The position numbers and the translations under genes were made by a program. 64,000 nucleotides of DNA from Lamellibrachia satsuma (taxonomy: Eukaryota; Annelida; Polychaeta; Sabellida; Siboglinidae), in NCBI GenBank assembly GCA_033239005.1, contig BSQZ01000037.1, forward strand, positions 3,919,001 to 3,983,000, given 5' to 3'. The number at the start of each line of letters is the position of its first letter. Position 1 is the first letter of the stretch. The notes beneath the pieces were generated by a model. That model saw only the letters and a program-made list of their open reading frames with translations. It had not been told where the DNA came from and did no database searches. This document shows, piece after piece, positions 49,736 through 61,700 of this stretch.

Positions 49736-52700
49736 CTAAACAAAGTGGGGAACAACGTATATGTTGCAGTCTCAGCTGTATTCACTACTGATGAAGTCAT
49801 CATTCTCCACATGTGACGAGCCTGTTACTTTGATCTGGACATGCTCTCATGTGTCACATGAATTATGGGTGCTTTAAAGCGAAACAAGTCAGCTTTGGGC
49901 CTACGCACCTATAAGAGTTATTAAAACATAACCATTTGTGACTACAATTAAGAATGTCATGGCAGTGGCTTATTAGGAAAACCTTACTGAACACACACGT
50001 TAATTTCATGGGTCGTTCTATACTGTTAGATAACCCTACGTAATGGTTGCCGTTGTCTGGCAAAATTTGCTTGCCAAATTAAATTTTTTAAATATATTTG
50101 TATACACCTATTCTTTGCTGTTTGCATCCAAACTCAACTTATGTAACATATTTTGGCATTTGCTTATTAAATTAGTCCTCTTTCTGACATAACATCCCGT
50201 TTGTTTAAGACTGCGATGGTTCTGTATATACAGGCAGCTCTTAATATGTCACGAGGTAGTCTAGGTTAGCCGATTTTATAGAACTGCGCATGTGCATATT
50301 AGTCATGCTGGTTAACATGTCAGCCCTTGGTTAACCGAAGAAATTACTGGAATCTCCCACTTTTAGAACACATTCTGATTAAACCACTGGTGTGATATTC
50401 TTGATTTTAGTTGCACATGGTTAGTTTTTAGTATAATCTTATATCGTATCGTAACTGACTTGAATTTGAAGATTTTTGAAGAGCACTATATTGTGCTTCT
50501 TCTAGCACACTCAAAGATTTAAGACCTTTGCCTACTTTCCCATAATTAATGTGAACGGTAGGAACCTGGTCAGATGTAGATGTAACAGATATCTGAGAAC
50601 TTGAATGATTTCAACAATCAAACTGGCAAGAACTGGCATTTTTGTTTTCTAACAATTTACCTGCCTGCGTAAGTTTTGCAGTTTAGTTTGTTGCTTTTTT
50701 TGGCCTGTTTATACGATTGTAACATTGTGTCTTAACGAGAGACTCCCTCAATGCGTCATAAATTTTACATCGCATTTTGTATATACAAAAGATGATAGTT
50801 TAAATAAATGCAGAGTCTGTACCAGAGCTTGTATAATAGAGACTATACCACAGTCTGTACCAGAGCTTGTATAATAAGACTACACCAGAATATGTACCAG
50901 AGCTTGTCTAATAGAGACTATACCAGAATCTGTACCAGAGCTTGTATAATAGAGACTACATCAGAGTCTGCACCAGAGCTTTTATAATAGAGACTATACC
51001 ACAGTCTGTACCAGAGCTTGCATAATAGAGACTATACCAGAATATGTACCAGAGCTTGCATAATAGAGACTATACCAGAATCTGTACCAGAGCTTGTATA
51101 ATAAGACTACACCAGAATATGTACCAGAGCTTGTATAATAGAGACTACACCAGAATATGTACCAGAGCTTGTATAATAGAGACTACACCAGAGTCTGTAC
51201 CAGAGCTTGCATAATAGAGACTATACCAGAGTCTGTACCAGAGCTTGTATAATAGAGACTATACCAGAGTCTGTACCAGAGCTTGTATAATAAGACTACA
51301 CCAGAGTCTGTACCAGAGCTTGCATAATAGAGACTATACCAGAGTCTGTGCCAGAGCTTGTATAATAGAGACTATACCAGAGTCTGTACCAGAGCTTGTA
51401 TAATAAGACTACACCAGAATATGTACCAGAGCTTGTATAATAGAGACTACACCAGAGTCTGTACCAGAGCTTGCATAATAGAGACTATACCAGAGTCTGT
51501 ACCAGAGCTTGTTTAATAGAGACTATACCAGAGTCTGTACCAGAGCTTGTATAATAGAGACTACACCAGAGTCTGTACCAGAGCTTGCATAATAGAGACT
51601 ATACCAGAGTCTGTACCAGAGCTTGTATAATAAGACTATACCAGAGTCTGTGCCAGAGCTTGTATAATAGAGACTATACCAGAGTCTGTACCAGAGCTTG
51701 TATAATAAGACTCCACCAGAATCTGTACCAGAGCTTGTATAATAAGACTACACCAGAATCTGTACCAGAGCTTGTATAATAGAGACTACACCAGAGTCTG
51801 TACCAGAGTTTGTATAATAAGACTATACCAGAGTCTGTACCAGAGCTTGTATAATAAGACTACACCAGAATCTGTACCAGAGCTTGTATAATAGAGACTA
51901 TACCAGAGTCTGTACCAGAGCTTGTATAATAGAGACTATACCAGAGTCTCTACCAGAGCTTGTATAATAAGACTATACCAGAGTCTGTACCAGAGCTTGT
52001 ATAATAAGACTCCACCAGAATCTGTACCAGAGCTTGTATAATAAGACTACACCAGAGTCTGTACCAGAGTTTGTATAATAAGACTATACCAGAGTCTGTA
52101 CCAGAGCTTGTATAATAGAGACTACACCAGAGTCTGTACCAGAGCTTGTATAATAAGACTACACCAGAATCTGTACCAGAGCTTGTATAATAGAGACTAC
52201 ACCAGAGTCTGCACCAGAGCTTGTATAATAGAGACTATACCAGAGTCTGTACCAGAGCTTGTATAATAAGACTATACCACAGTCTGTACCAGAGCTTGTA
52301 TAATAGAGACTACACCAGAGTCTGTACCAGAGCTTGTATAATAGAGACTACACCAGAGTCTGTACCAGAGTTTGTATAATAAGACTATACCAGAGCTTGT
52401 ATAATAAGACTCCACCAGAATCTGTACCAGAGCTTGTATAATAAGACTACACCAGAGTCTGTACCAGAGCTTGTATAATAGAGACTACACCAGAGTCTGT
52501 ACCAGAGCTTGTATAATAAGACTACACCAGAATCTGTACCAGAGCTTGTATAATAGAGACTACACCAGAGTCTGCACCAGAGCTTGTATAATAGAGACTA
52601 TACCAGAGTCTGTACCAGAGCTTGTATAATAAGACTATACCACAGTCTGTACCAGAGCTTGTATAATAGAGACTACACCAGAGTCTGTACCAGAGCTTGT

Positions 52701-55700
52701 ATAATAGAGACTACACCAGAGTCTGTACCAGAGCTTTTATAATAGAGACTACACCAGAGTCTGTGCCAGAGCTTGTATAATAGAGACTACACCAGAGTCT
52801 GTACCAGAGCTTGTATAATAGAGACTACACCAGAGTCTGTACCAGAGCTTGTATAATAGAGACTACACCAGAGTCTGTACCAGAGCTTGTATAATAGAGA
52901 CTATACCAGAGTCTGTACCAGAGTTTGTATAATAAGACTATACCAGAGTCTGTACCAGAGCTTGTATAATAAGACTCCACCAGAATCTGTACCAGAGCTT
53001 GTATAATAAGACTACACCAGAGTCTGTACCAGAGCTTGTATAATAGAGACTACACCAGAATCTGTACCAGAGCTTGTATAATAGAGACTACACCAGAGTC
53101 TGCACCAGAGCTTGTATAATAGAGACTATACCAGAGTCTGTACCAGAGCTTGTATAATAAGACTATACCACAGTCTGTACCAGAGCTTGTATAATAGAGA
53201 CTACACCAGAGTCTGTACCAGAGCTTGTATAATAGAGACTACACCAGAGTCTGTACCAGAGCTTTTATAATAGAGACTACACCAGAGTCTGTGCCAGAGC
53301 TTGTATAATAGAGACTACACCAGAGTCTGTACCAGAGCTTGTATAATAGAGACTACACCAGAGTCTGTACCAGAGCTTGTATAATAGAGACTACACCAGA
53401 GTCTGTACCAGAGCTTGTATAATAGAGACTATACCAGAGTCTGTACCAGAGTTTGTATAATAGAGACTATACCAGAGTCTGTACCAGAGCTTGTATAATA
53501 AGACTCCACCAGAATCTGTACCAGAGCTTGTATAATAAGACTACACCAGAGTCTGTACCAGAGCTTGTATAATAGAGACTACACCAGAGTCTGTACCAGA
53601 GCTTGTATAATAAGACTACACCAGAATCTGTACCAGAGCTTGTATAATAGAGACTACACCAGAGTCTGCACCAGAGCTTGTATAATAGAGACTATACCAG
53701 AGTCTGTACCAGAGCTTGTATAATAAGACTATACCACAGTCTGTACCAGAGCTTGTATAATAGAGACTACACCAGAGTCTGTACCAGAGCTTGTATAATA
53801 GAGACTACACCAGAGTCTGTACCAGAGCTTTTATAATAGAGACTACACCAGAGTCTGTGCCAGAGCTTGTATAATAGAGACTACACCAGAGTCTGTACCA
53901 GAGCTTGTATAATAGAGACTACACCAGAGTCTGTACCAGAGCTTGTATAATAGAGACTACACCAGAGTCTGTACCAGAGCTTGTATAATAGAGACTACAC
54001 CAGAATCTGTACCAGAGCTTGTATAATAGAGACTACACCAGAGTCTGTACAAGAGCTTGTATAATAGAGACTATACCAGAGTCTGTGCCAGAGCTTGTAT
54101 AATAAGACTACACCAGAGTCTGTACCAGAGCTTGTATAATAGAGACTACACCAGAGTCTGTACCAGAGCTTGTATAATAAGACTACACCAGAATCTGTAC
54201 CAGAGCTTGTATAATAGAGACTACACCAGAGTCTGCACCAGAGCTTGTATAATAGAGACTATACCAGAGTCTGTACCAGAGCTTGTATAATAAGACTATA
54301 CCACAGTCTGTACCAGAGCTTGTATAATAGAGACTACACCAGAGTTTGTACCAGAGCTTGTATAATAGAGACTACACCAGAGTCTGTACCAGAGCTTTTA
54401 TAATAGAGACTACACCAGAGTCTGTGCCAGAGCTTGTATAATAGAGACTACACCAGAGTCTGTACCAGAGCTTGTATAATAGAGACTACACCAGAGTCTG
54501 TACCAGAGCTTGTATAATAGAGACTACACCAGAGTCTGTACCAGAGCTTGTATAATAGAGACTACACCAGAATCTGTACCAGAGCTTGTATAATAGAGAC
54601 TACACCAGAGTCTGTACAAGAGCTTGTATAATAGAGACTATACCAGAGTCTGTGCCAGAGCTTGTATAATACCATTTATTGTCCTCTGTGAGTGAGAATT
54701 TTCTGAAATCTAATCTACACAGATCCTTCACTAATATTACTTCACATCCTCTAGTTCTACTATATTTCTTAAGCTAAGCGAGAACAAATATTTCTATCAA
54801 TATTTTCCAACTTTCAATATTTTCCAACCCATTCAATGTCTTAAAAACTTCAATTTGATCTTCTCTTAACAACCTTGTTTCTAGGGTTGTTAAACCACAT
54901 TCTTTTAGGCAATCTTCATAACTAAGGTCTCTCAGTTCTGAAATCATTCTAGTTGCTCTCCTCTGTAATCGTTCTAGCATATCTATATCCTTCTTACAAT
55001 ACGTCTGGTCTAGGATCAGGAATATGATAGCCACCATAATGTTATATCAGATGAACAGTTCTCAGCTACGTATTCAGTCTGCCTTGCATAGTGTCTGTTT
55101 CAACCAAGGTCAGATAAATGCATCTACCTATACCAGCCAACAGGACTAACTATCAGTTAGGTATAAATACACTACCTGTAAGATAACTTGGAACATAACG
55201 GAATCTCAACAAGCAGGAATTTTGGGGTCTAATGTCACTGCACAGTTTTACAAAGGCATACTACTCATGCTTTCAAGTTGGGTTGCAATTTCCATTCTCA
55301 CTAAAACTGTGTACAAATTCTTTTATAAATTTGTACAATGTGGTGTGGAAACATCCCAGTCATTCAAGGACGTATTAAAAGGTTACACCAGAAATAATTT
55401 TTTAGAATATTAAAATTAGTGCAGTGCTTATATACTACCATCCAACAGTTTTCTAGTGTGTTTCAAAATCAGCTGTCATCTTGATAATACATTGATAGAA
55501 CTCAGTGGGTATCCTTGTGTGATGACCATAGGCCACTAATAAATATTGGAATAAACCCCTTCCAATATTTACTGACAATCACACTCGCTGCAAGAGGCGT
55601 CTGACTACATCAGTACGCCTGGCAGATCGACCTGTTGAAACGTGGAACTTTAAGTTGTTCTGTTAACCACTAATACTGCTCACTCAGACTGACTGGGCTG

Positions 55701-58700
55701 ACATATGGGAATTAACTTTAATTGGTAGTGGACCCGTCATCACAGGTCGCACGGGTAATCACTGGCATTTCGTGGAACTCAGTTTGAAGTTTGGGCGGGT
55801 GCATGTATAGTTCCCAGAAACACATCGACCAAGACAGGAAGTGGGACGAATTACAAATGATTCAGCCTACATCCACACTTGGTGTGAGATAAACTGACAA
55901 ATCCACGTTTCAACAGGGCAATATGCCAGGGGTACTGAAATACTACTACCACCCTGGCTAGCGAGAATGCTGACAATCAAATTACACATAAATGCATACC
56001 CTTTTTGCCAAGCTGCTCATAAAAGTCGACAAAATTGAAGTTGGGATCTTTGGGAAAGTTGTAGGATGTGATGATGTAGCCTTCGTGGTCACTGCTCAGG
56101 AACTCGGTGAATCCCAACCTGGCCATCCCCTTCCGCAACACTTCCCGGCTGTTCTTGTATCTGATGGCAACAGAAATGTCAGACCAATAGTAGAAACACC
56201 AATCAATGTTACTCAGAAGTAACTGGACACGTTGGAGTAATGCTTTTCTGTAGCAAGGGCAATCATGGAAGAATTTCCTGTTTACATGATCAGTAAAATT
56301 TTGGTAACCAACATATGCGACTAAACATGACAAACGGAATATTTCTTAATAATTATACTGAAACTAAACAAATAATTCTACACAAATTCTAACAATTAAT
56401 GGCCAGGTATCGAGTAAGACCTCAAGACTAAAGCAAACGATGAAAATGAAACCCCTAAATTCATTTTTAAATGTTGACATTTAATATGAGCTTTTGCACA
56501 CATATATAAAAGATATATATAATTCATAATAAAATTTGTGCACAACAAAGTCAGTTATTGTACTTGTAACTGCAATAAAGTTTCAACATTTTCCCAGGTA
56601 ACTGAATTGCTGCACCAGATACATGTTACACAGACAAAATATGCCTGGTTAATAGTGTTCAGTGTTCCTCATACTACCTCCTAGGCTACTATCAAAAGTC
56701 TCAGATAATTTTGCTCCCAAAAGCTATAACTGTGTGTATTAATAGCGTCCCCAGAGAGACAAGAAAATTGTGTCCCTAAAGGCCACCATTTGTGGCAACT
56801 CCCATACTGCCACCTAGTGAATGCCATGCATCCTTTCTAAAACAGCCTTATCCTTGTTCCATGCTGCCACCTAGTGAATGTGCCTCTAATCAGCTCATAT
56901 TTTGCTTTATACACATAATCTGTGGTGTTCATGCATGTAACGCTGCCTGTATAAATTAAAGCAAACATAATTAACTAAAGTTGGTGCATTAAACTGTTGA
57001 CTAAGAAAGTGAAATATTTTATCATTAGACATAATTATAAAACATGCAGGTTATGAACTGCATCAAACACTTGGGCTCATGGTTTGGTGGGTCAGTCATT
57101 TAGGCCACCACCCCTCGAGCCCAGAGCAGGTACATATTTACCCTCGTCATCCCCATTTTGGACCTTTCCTGGCATAGGCACTGGAGCAAAGGGCTGCAAC
57201 ATTTAGTGGCTCATTGAGTGGCCTCACCGTTGAGCCCGGGCCAGTATCCCACCCTCCTCCTCCAGCTCCTTCAGAGCCCGGTGGAAGGCCAGCATGGCGT
57301 GGGTGGGTGGTGTAAAGCGGAACTGACCGTTCTTCTCCAGGCCTTCGAACTGGTCAGTCAGGTCTAGCGAGTAGCTGCGTGCATTGCCTGCGGTCAAACA
57401 TCACAATGTGTAAGTTGATTCTCTCTCTTTGTCTCTCTGTCTCTCTCTCTCTACCCTCTCCCTCTCCCTCTCCCTCTCTCTCAATGTACATCCTCACACT
57501 GCCAGTGGCTTCTGTACACAAACCCCTAGCAGATACAATATCTGTATTTTAGTACACTAGCCAGCACAGCTGCTTATGCTACCAAGCGCAATGCAAGCAG
57601 ATTTTAGTTTTTCATCAAATAAACCATGAATGAGTTTCCCCTGTATGATCCTTGAGCTACAACAAAGGAAATAATATCATGGCCTGAACACTGCTAGATA
57701 TTACAATTATAAGACCACCATGGCGGATAGTTAGAAATGACACTAAAAAGAATTGTTTTAATTTGGACTCTCGATACACCAGTGACTTCCTTGCCTACGT
57801 GGAAACTGAAGCATGATGCTACAGATGACAATCTTGTTATGAACAAGGCTAGGAAATGTGTGTGTGTTGTTGTTGTTGCATTTGAAAAATGCAATCAAAA
57901 AAATAATGCCAACTTGTTTTTAAATCTTGCTACTGTGGAGCTTGTAAACCTGCAATAATGTAAAAAAAATCTGTAGCATATGTTGATGATTTTTACAACT
58001 TTACTTGGTTGCAATCTTTGGAAAGCACACTAAAATACACCATCCTCACACCACTGATACCTGAACTATTGTCTGACTGTCAAACTAATGCATCCTTATC
58101 TTACCTTTACATGATCGCAAGTGATGTATTGAGGCAATGGCCAACGAGAATCCAGGCACACCCTCTAGACACTTGTTGGCAGAGGTGACCAGGTAGTCTA
58201 TGTTCGCGTCCTTCATGTTGATTGGAATGCCACCAAAACTGCTCATTGCATCCACAAAGAACACGGCATCTGTAGAAAACATTGGTGAATGAATGAATGC
58301 GCCATAAAAGAGGGCCCTCAAACAAGTCACAACTTGTGAAACTGAACAATGTACTGCCAGTTTAGCTGATTAAATGTAGTCTTTCATTAAAATATAATTC
58401 ACATTTTCATCGTTTTACCCACAGCTCCTATCTCGTTGAGCCCTCACACAGACACAACTTTCTCACAACTCCTATTTCAAAGATGCTCATGTTGAGCCCA
58501 GCATACACTCACATGGACACAGCTCTTTCACAACTCCTATCTCACTGATGGGGTTTACGACCCAAGAACTCCTCTTAAGCTCACATGGACACAACTCCCT
58601 CACCACTCCTATTTTACAAATGTAGTTTATAACCTTAGAACTCCTCTTGAGCCCAGCTTACAGGGACACAACATTCTCACAAGTTTCTATTTCATTGATG

Positions 58701-61700
58701 GGGTCTATGACCCTATAACTCATCTTGAGCCACAGCTCTTTCACAACTCCTACCGCACTGATGGGGTTTATGACCCAGAACTACTATTGGACTCAGCTTA
58801 CACTCACCCCAACACAGCTCTTTCACAATGGCTCCTATCTCACAAATGGGGTTTATGACCCCAGAACTTGTCTCACAGTGCACCACTGCCACGTTGGTGA
58901 AAGTGGGGTCATTTTGAAGAATCTGCTGCACACGCTTGGGTGAAACCATCTCGTTCTCTGGGAAGCTTTCCTTGTGATAGGGGATGTTGAGCACATCGCA
59001 GATGCTCGCTTGTCGCCGACCATACGCCCCGTTCTCCAGGATCAGCACCTACAAGTTTAACAACATTCTCATCCAATGCTAGTGGACAACCTAGCCATTA
59101 AATAATCGAGAGTCCAATAATGTAGCCCAACCTTATAAATTCTGTATTTAAATATGAAGCGCTATTGGCAAAACATGATACAGCCATGTTGTGTGTCTCG
59201 AGATAAATCGTTTTGAAAACTGCTATATGTCAGTCCATAGCATGGGGTACAATGTGTTTGTCCACACATTTCTTTTACCTTTTTATTTTTGCGTTCAACA
59301 CTAAACCTGGTTTGCAGATAAACTCCTCTTATATTAATACTGATGGACAGTGATGGTATTTACACAATCAGTAGATAATTTATTCCATTCATTTATCATC
59401 CTCTCTGAGAATGGGTACTTCATCATATCCAACTAAATCCTGCACAGATCACATTGCTACACTCAGGATTATCGTTGAACAATGCATTGAATGGCAGAGC
59501 TCCCTTTACATAAACTTTGTGGACTTCGAAAAAGCATTTGATAGTATAGATAGGACAGTTCTATGGAAGCTCCTGGGCATTATGGTTTACCCACAAAATT
59601 TGTAACCCTCATAAAGAACATGTACGAAGGTTTCACTGGTATTGTCATCTTTAATGGACAAGTTTCAGAAGGCTTCCAGATTGGAACTGGAGTACGACAG
59701 GGATGCTTGCTATCTCCACTGCTCTTTCTGATAGCCATAGACTGGACAATGAAAAGATCCACAGAACACCATCGTACTGGGATCCAGTGGAACTTGTTCT
59801 CACAACTAGAAGACTTGGATTTTGCAGATGATCTAGCACTACTCTCAGAAACCCATAAACACATGCAACAAAAAACAGAAAGGCTTCAAGAAAAAAGCAG
59901 CCAACTGGGTCTTAAGATCAATGTGGGAAAAACAAAGGTGATGAAAGTCAACAGCAGATCCTCCGAACCCATCTCACTAGACAGTGGTACTGTTGAGGAA
60001 GTACAAGACTTCATCTACCTCGGGAGCAACATCAGTACAAATGGTGGAGCTGACAGAGATGTGGAGCTACGCATTAATAAAGCTCGCCATGCCTTCAGAA
60101 CCCTATGCCCTGTATGGCTCTCTTCCCAGCTATCCATAAACACTAAGATCCGCATTTTCAACACCAACGTTAAACCAGTTCTTCTCTATGGCTGTGAAAC
60201 GTGGAAAACTACTCAGTCTCTCAACAACAAACTCCAAGTCTTCATCAACAGTCGCCTCCGATACATCCTTAAGGTATGGTGGCCTAACAAAATATCAAAT
60301 AAAGAGCTCTGGAAGAAAACCAAACAGGAAGAAATAAGCACTACAATCAAGAGAAGAAAATGGAGCTGGATTGGCCACACACTCAGAAAAGATCCAACAA
60401 ATACAACCAAACAAGCACTGGACTATAACCCACAAGGAAAGAGAAGACAAGGAAGGCCAAAAATCAACTGGAGACGCTCCACACTACAAGATCTTGAAAA
60501 AGTGGGGGTCACCTGGCAAGAGGCCAAAGCTATAGCCCAGAAGAGAGTAAGGTGGAGAAACATGGTTGACGCCCTATGCTCCTGAAGGGGCCAAGAGGAT
60601 TAAGTAAGTAAGTAAGTAAATCATATCCAACTGTTCTCTTACTATTGCTACTTTGTGTCCTCTATTCCTACATTCCAAGCCAATGAAATACTGATTCCTC
60701 CATCATATTCCAGCTTGGAATTAGGAATTCCTATAAAATAGTAACTGCTACTTAGTGACAACAACATAACCCCCATGTCAAGACCATCCCTCTTTCCCAT
60801 TTTCCCCGTATGGACAACAAATGATCCCTCATCAACAATCACCCCATAGGGTAAAAAAACACAAATTCAGGTCATTTTACCTGTCTCCAGCGACTCATGG
60901 AACTGCTGTTGAACAATAATGCACACACACCTTTCCACCAGTTCTAGGTACGGTAGTCGTAAGCACAGACTCAATGGCATAGGAACCACTTCCTTGCATA
61001 GGCACACAGGTGTAGTCAGCTGGCGATACACCTTGGTGGAAATACATGTTTGTTAGATGGCATCACATGTACATCACATATTTTTAAATAATGATTTAAT
61101 TTATTTATTTATATTTTATTCATTTATTGTCAAATCTTATTTATTGCGCACATTAAAAAATGCTCTATTGACAAAAAAATTACAAAAAAATTATGAGACT
61201 TCTAGCTATGATTGATGTAACTTTGTGACAAATTTACACAAAACGGAAAATAGTATCTTAAAAGTTCGTAGAATAGCATTTGAGAATATGATTAATCTAA
61301 AATTGTTTATGCCATGTGTATGAAAAATCTTAATTATGAATCATGTGACTTTGGTTTGTAGACCAAGTTTCCATCAGACACACATTACACAATTTCTGGT
61401 AATAAGCACTCGTGATTGTACAACGAATTGTTTAATAGAGCTTTGAAACAGTTAAAAAGTACCGGCCAATTCCACTGTCTTCCTCCTAATGGATCTCACA
61501 ATCTCCATAAACTCTGTATCTCTTGAACCAAGATCTCGAAGCATTGCCTGCTTTGTTGTCATGGAAACACCCAGTGGTCCAGGTGTGAACAATTTCTTCT
61601 CCGCAGCAACTGGAATGAAGATTAGAAGAGTTTAATATACAGATCAACAGCTAAAATCATTAATATAAAATTGGCTTCCATTGATCATGAATCACCTTTA

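Larger units (their letters stand above)
59349..60672 (-). mobile_element. Older LINE relic split by the younger LINE
   Basis: The flanks 59349-59434 and 60633-60672, joined, parallel the element at 29988-30100: AATTTATTCCATTCATTTAT, a CCTCTSTGAGAA block, then TTACTATTGCTACTTTGTGTCCTCTA. On the minus strand this is the C-terminal coding end of the CR1/jockey-like family seen at 29915 and 54672. It gives a relative age: this relic was in intron 3 before the younger LINE landed in it. Confidence 0.7.

Noticed and set aside
50811..54670. CRISPR-like array of direct repeats
   Set aside because: Units are contiguous 37-38-bp minisatellite copies without unique spacers, in an intron of an animal gene.
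59563..60585. Host gene inside phnW intron 3
   Set aside because: Motifs are reverse transcriptase; TSD and (TAAG)n tail show a retrotransposon.
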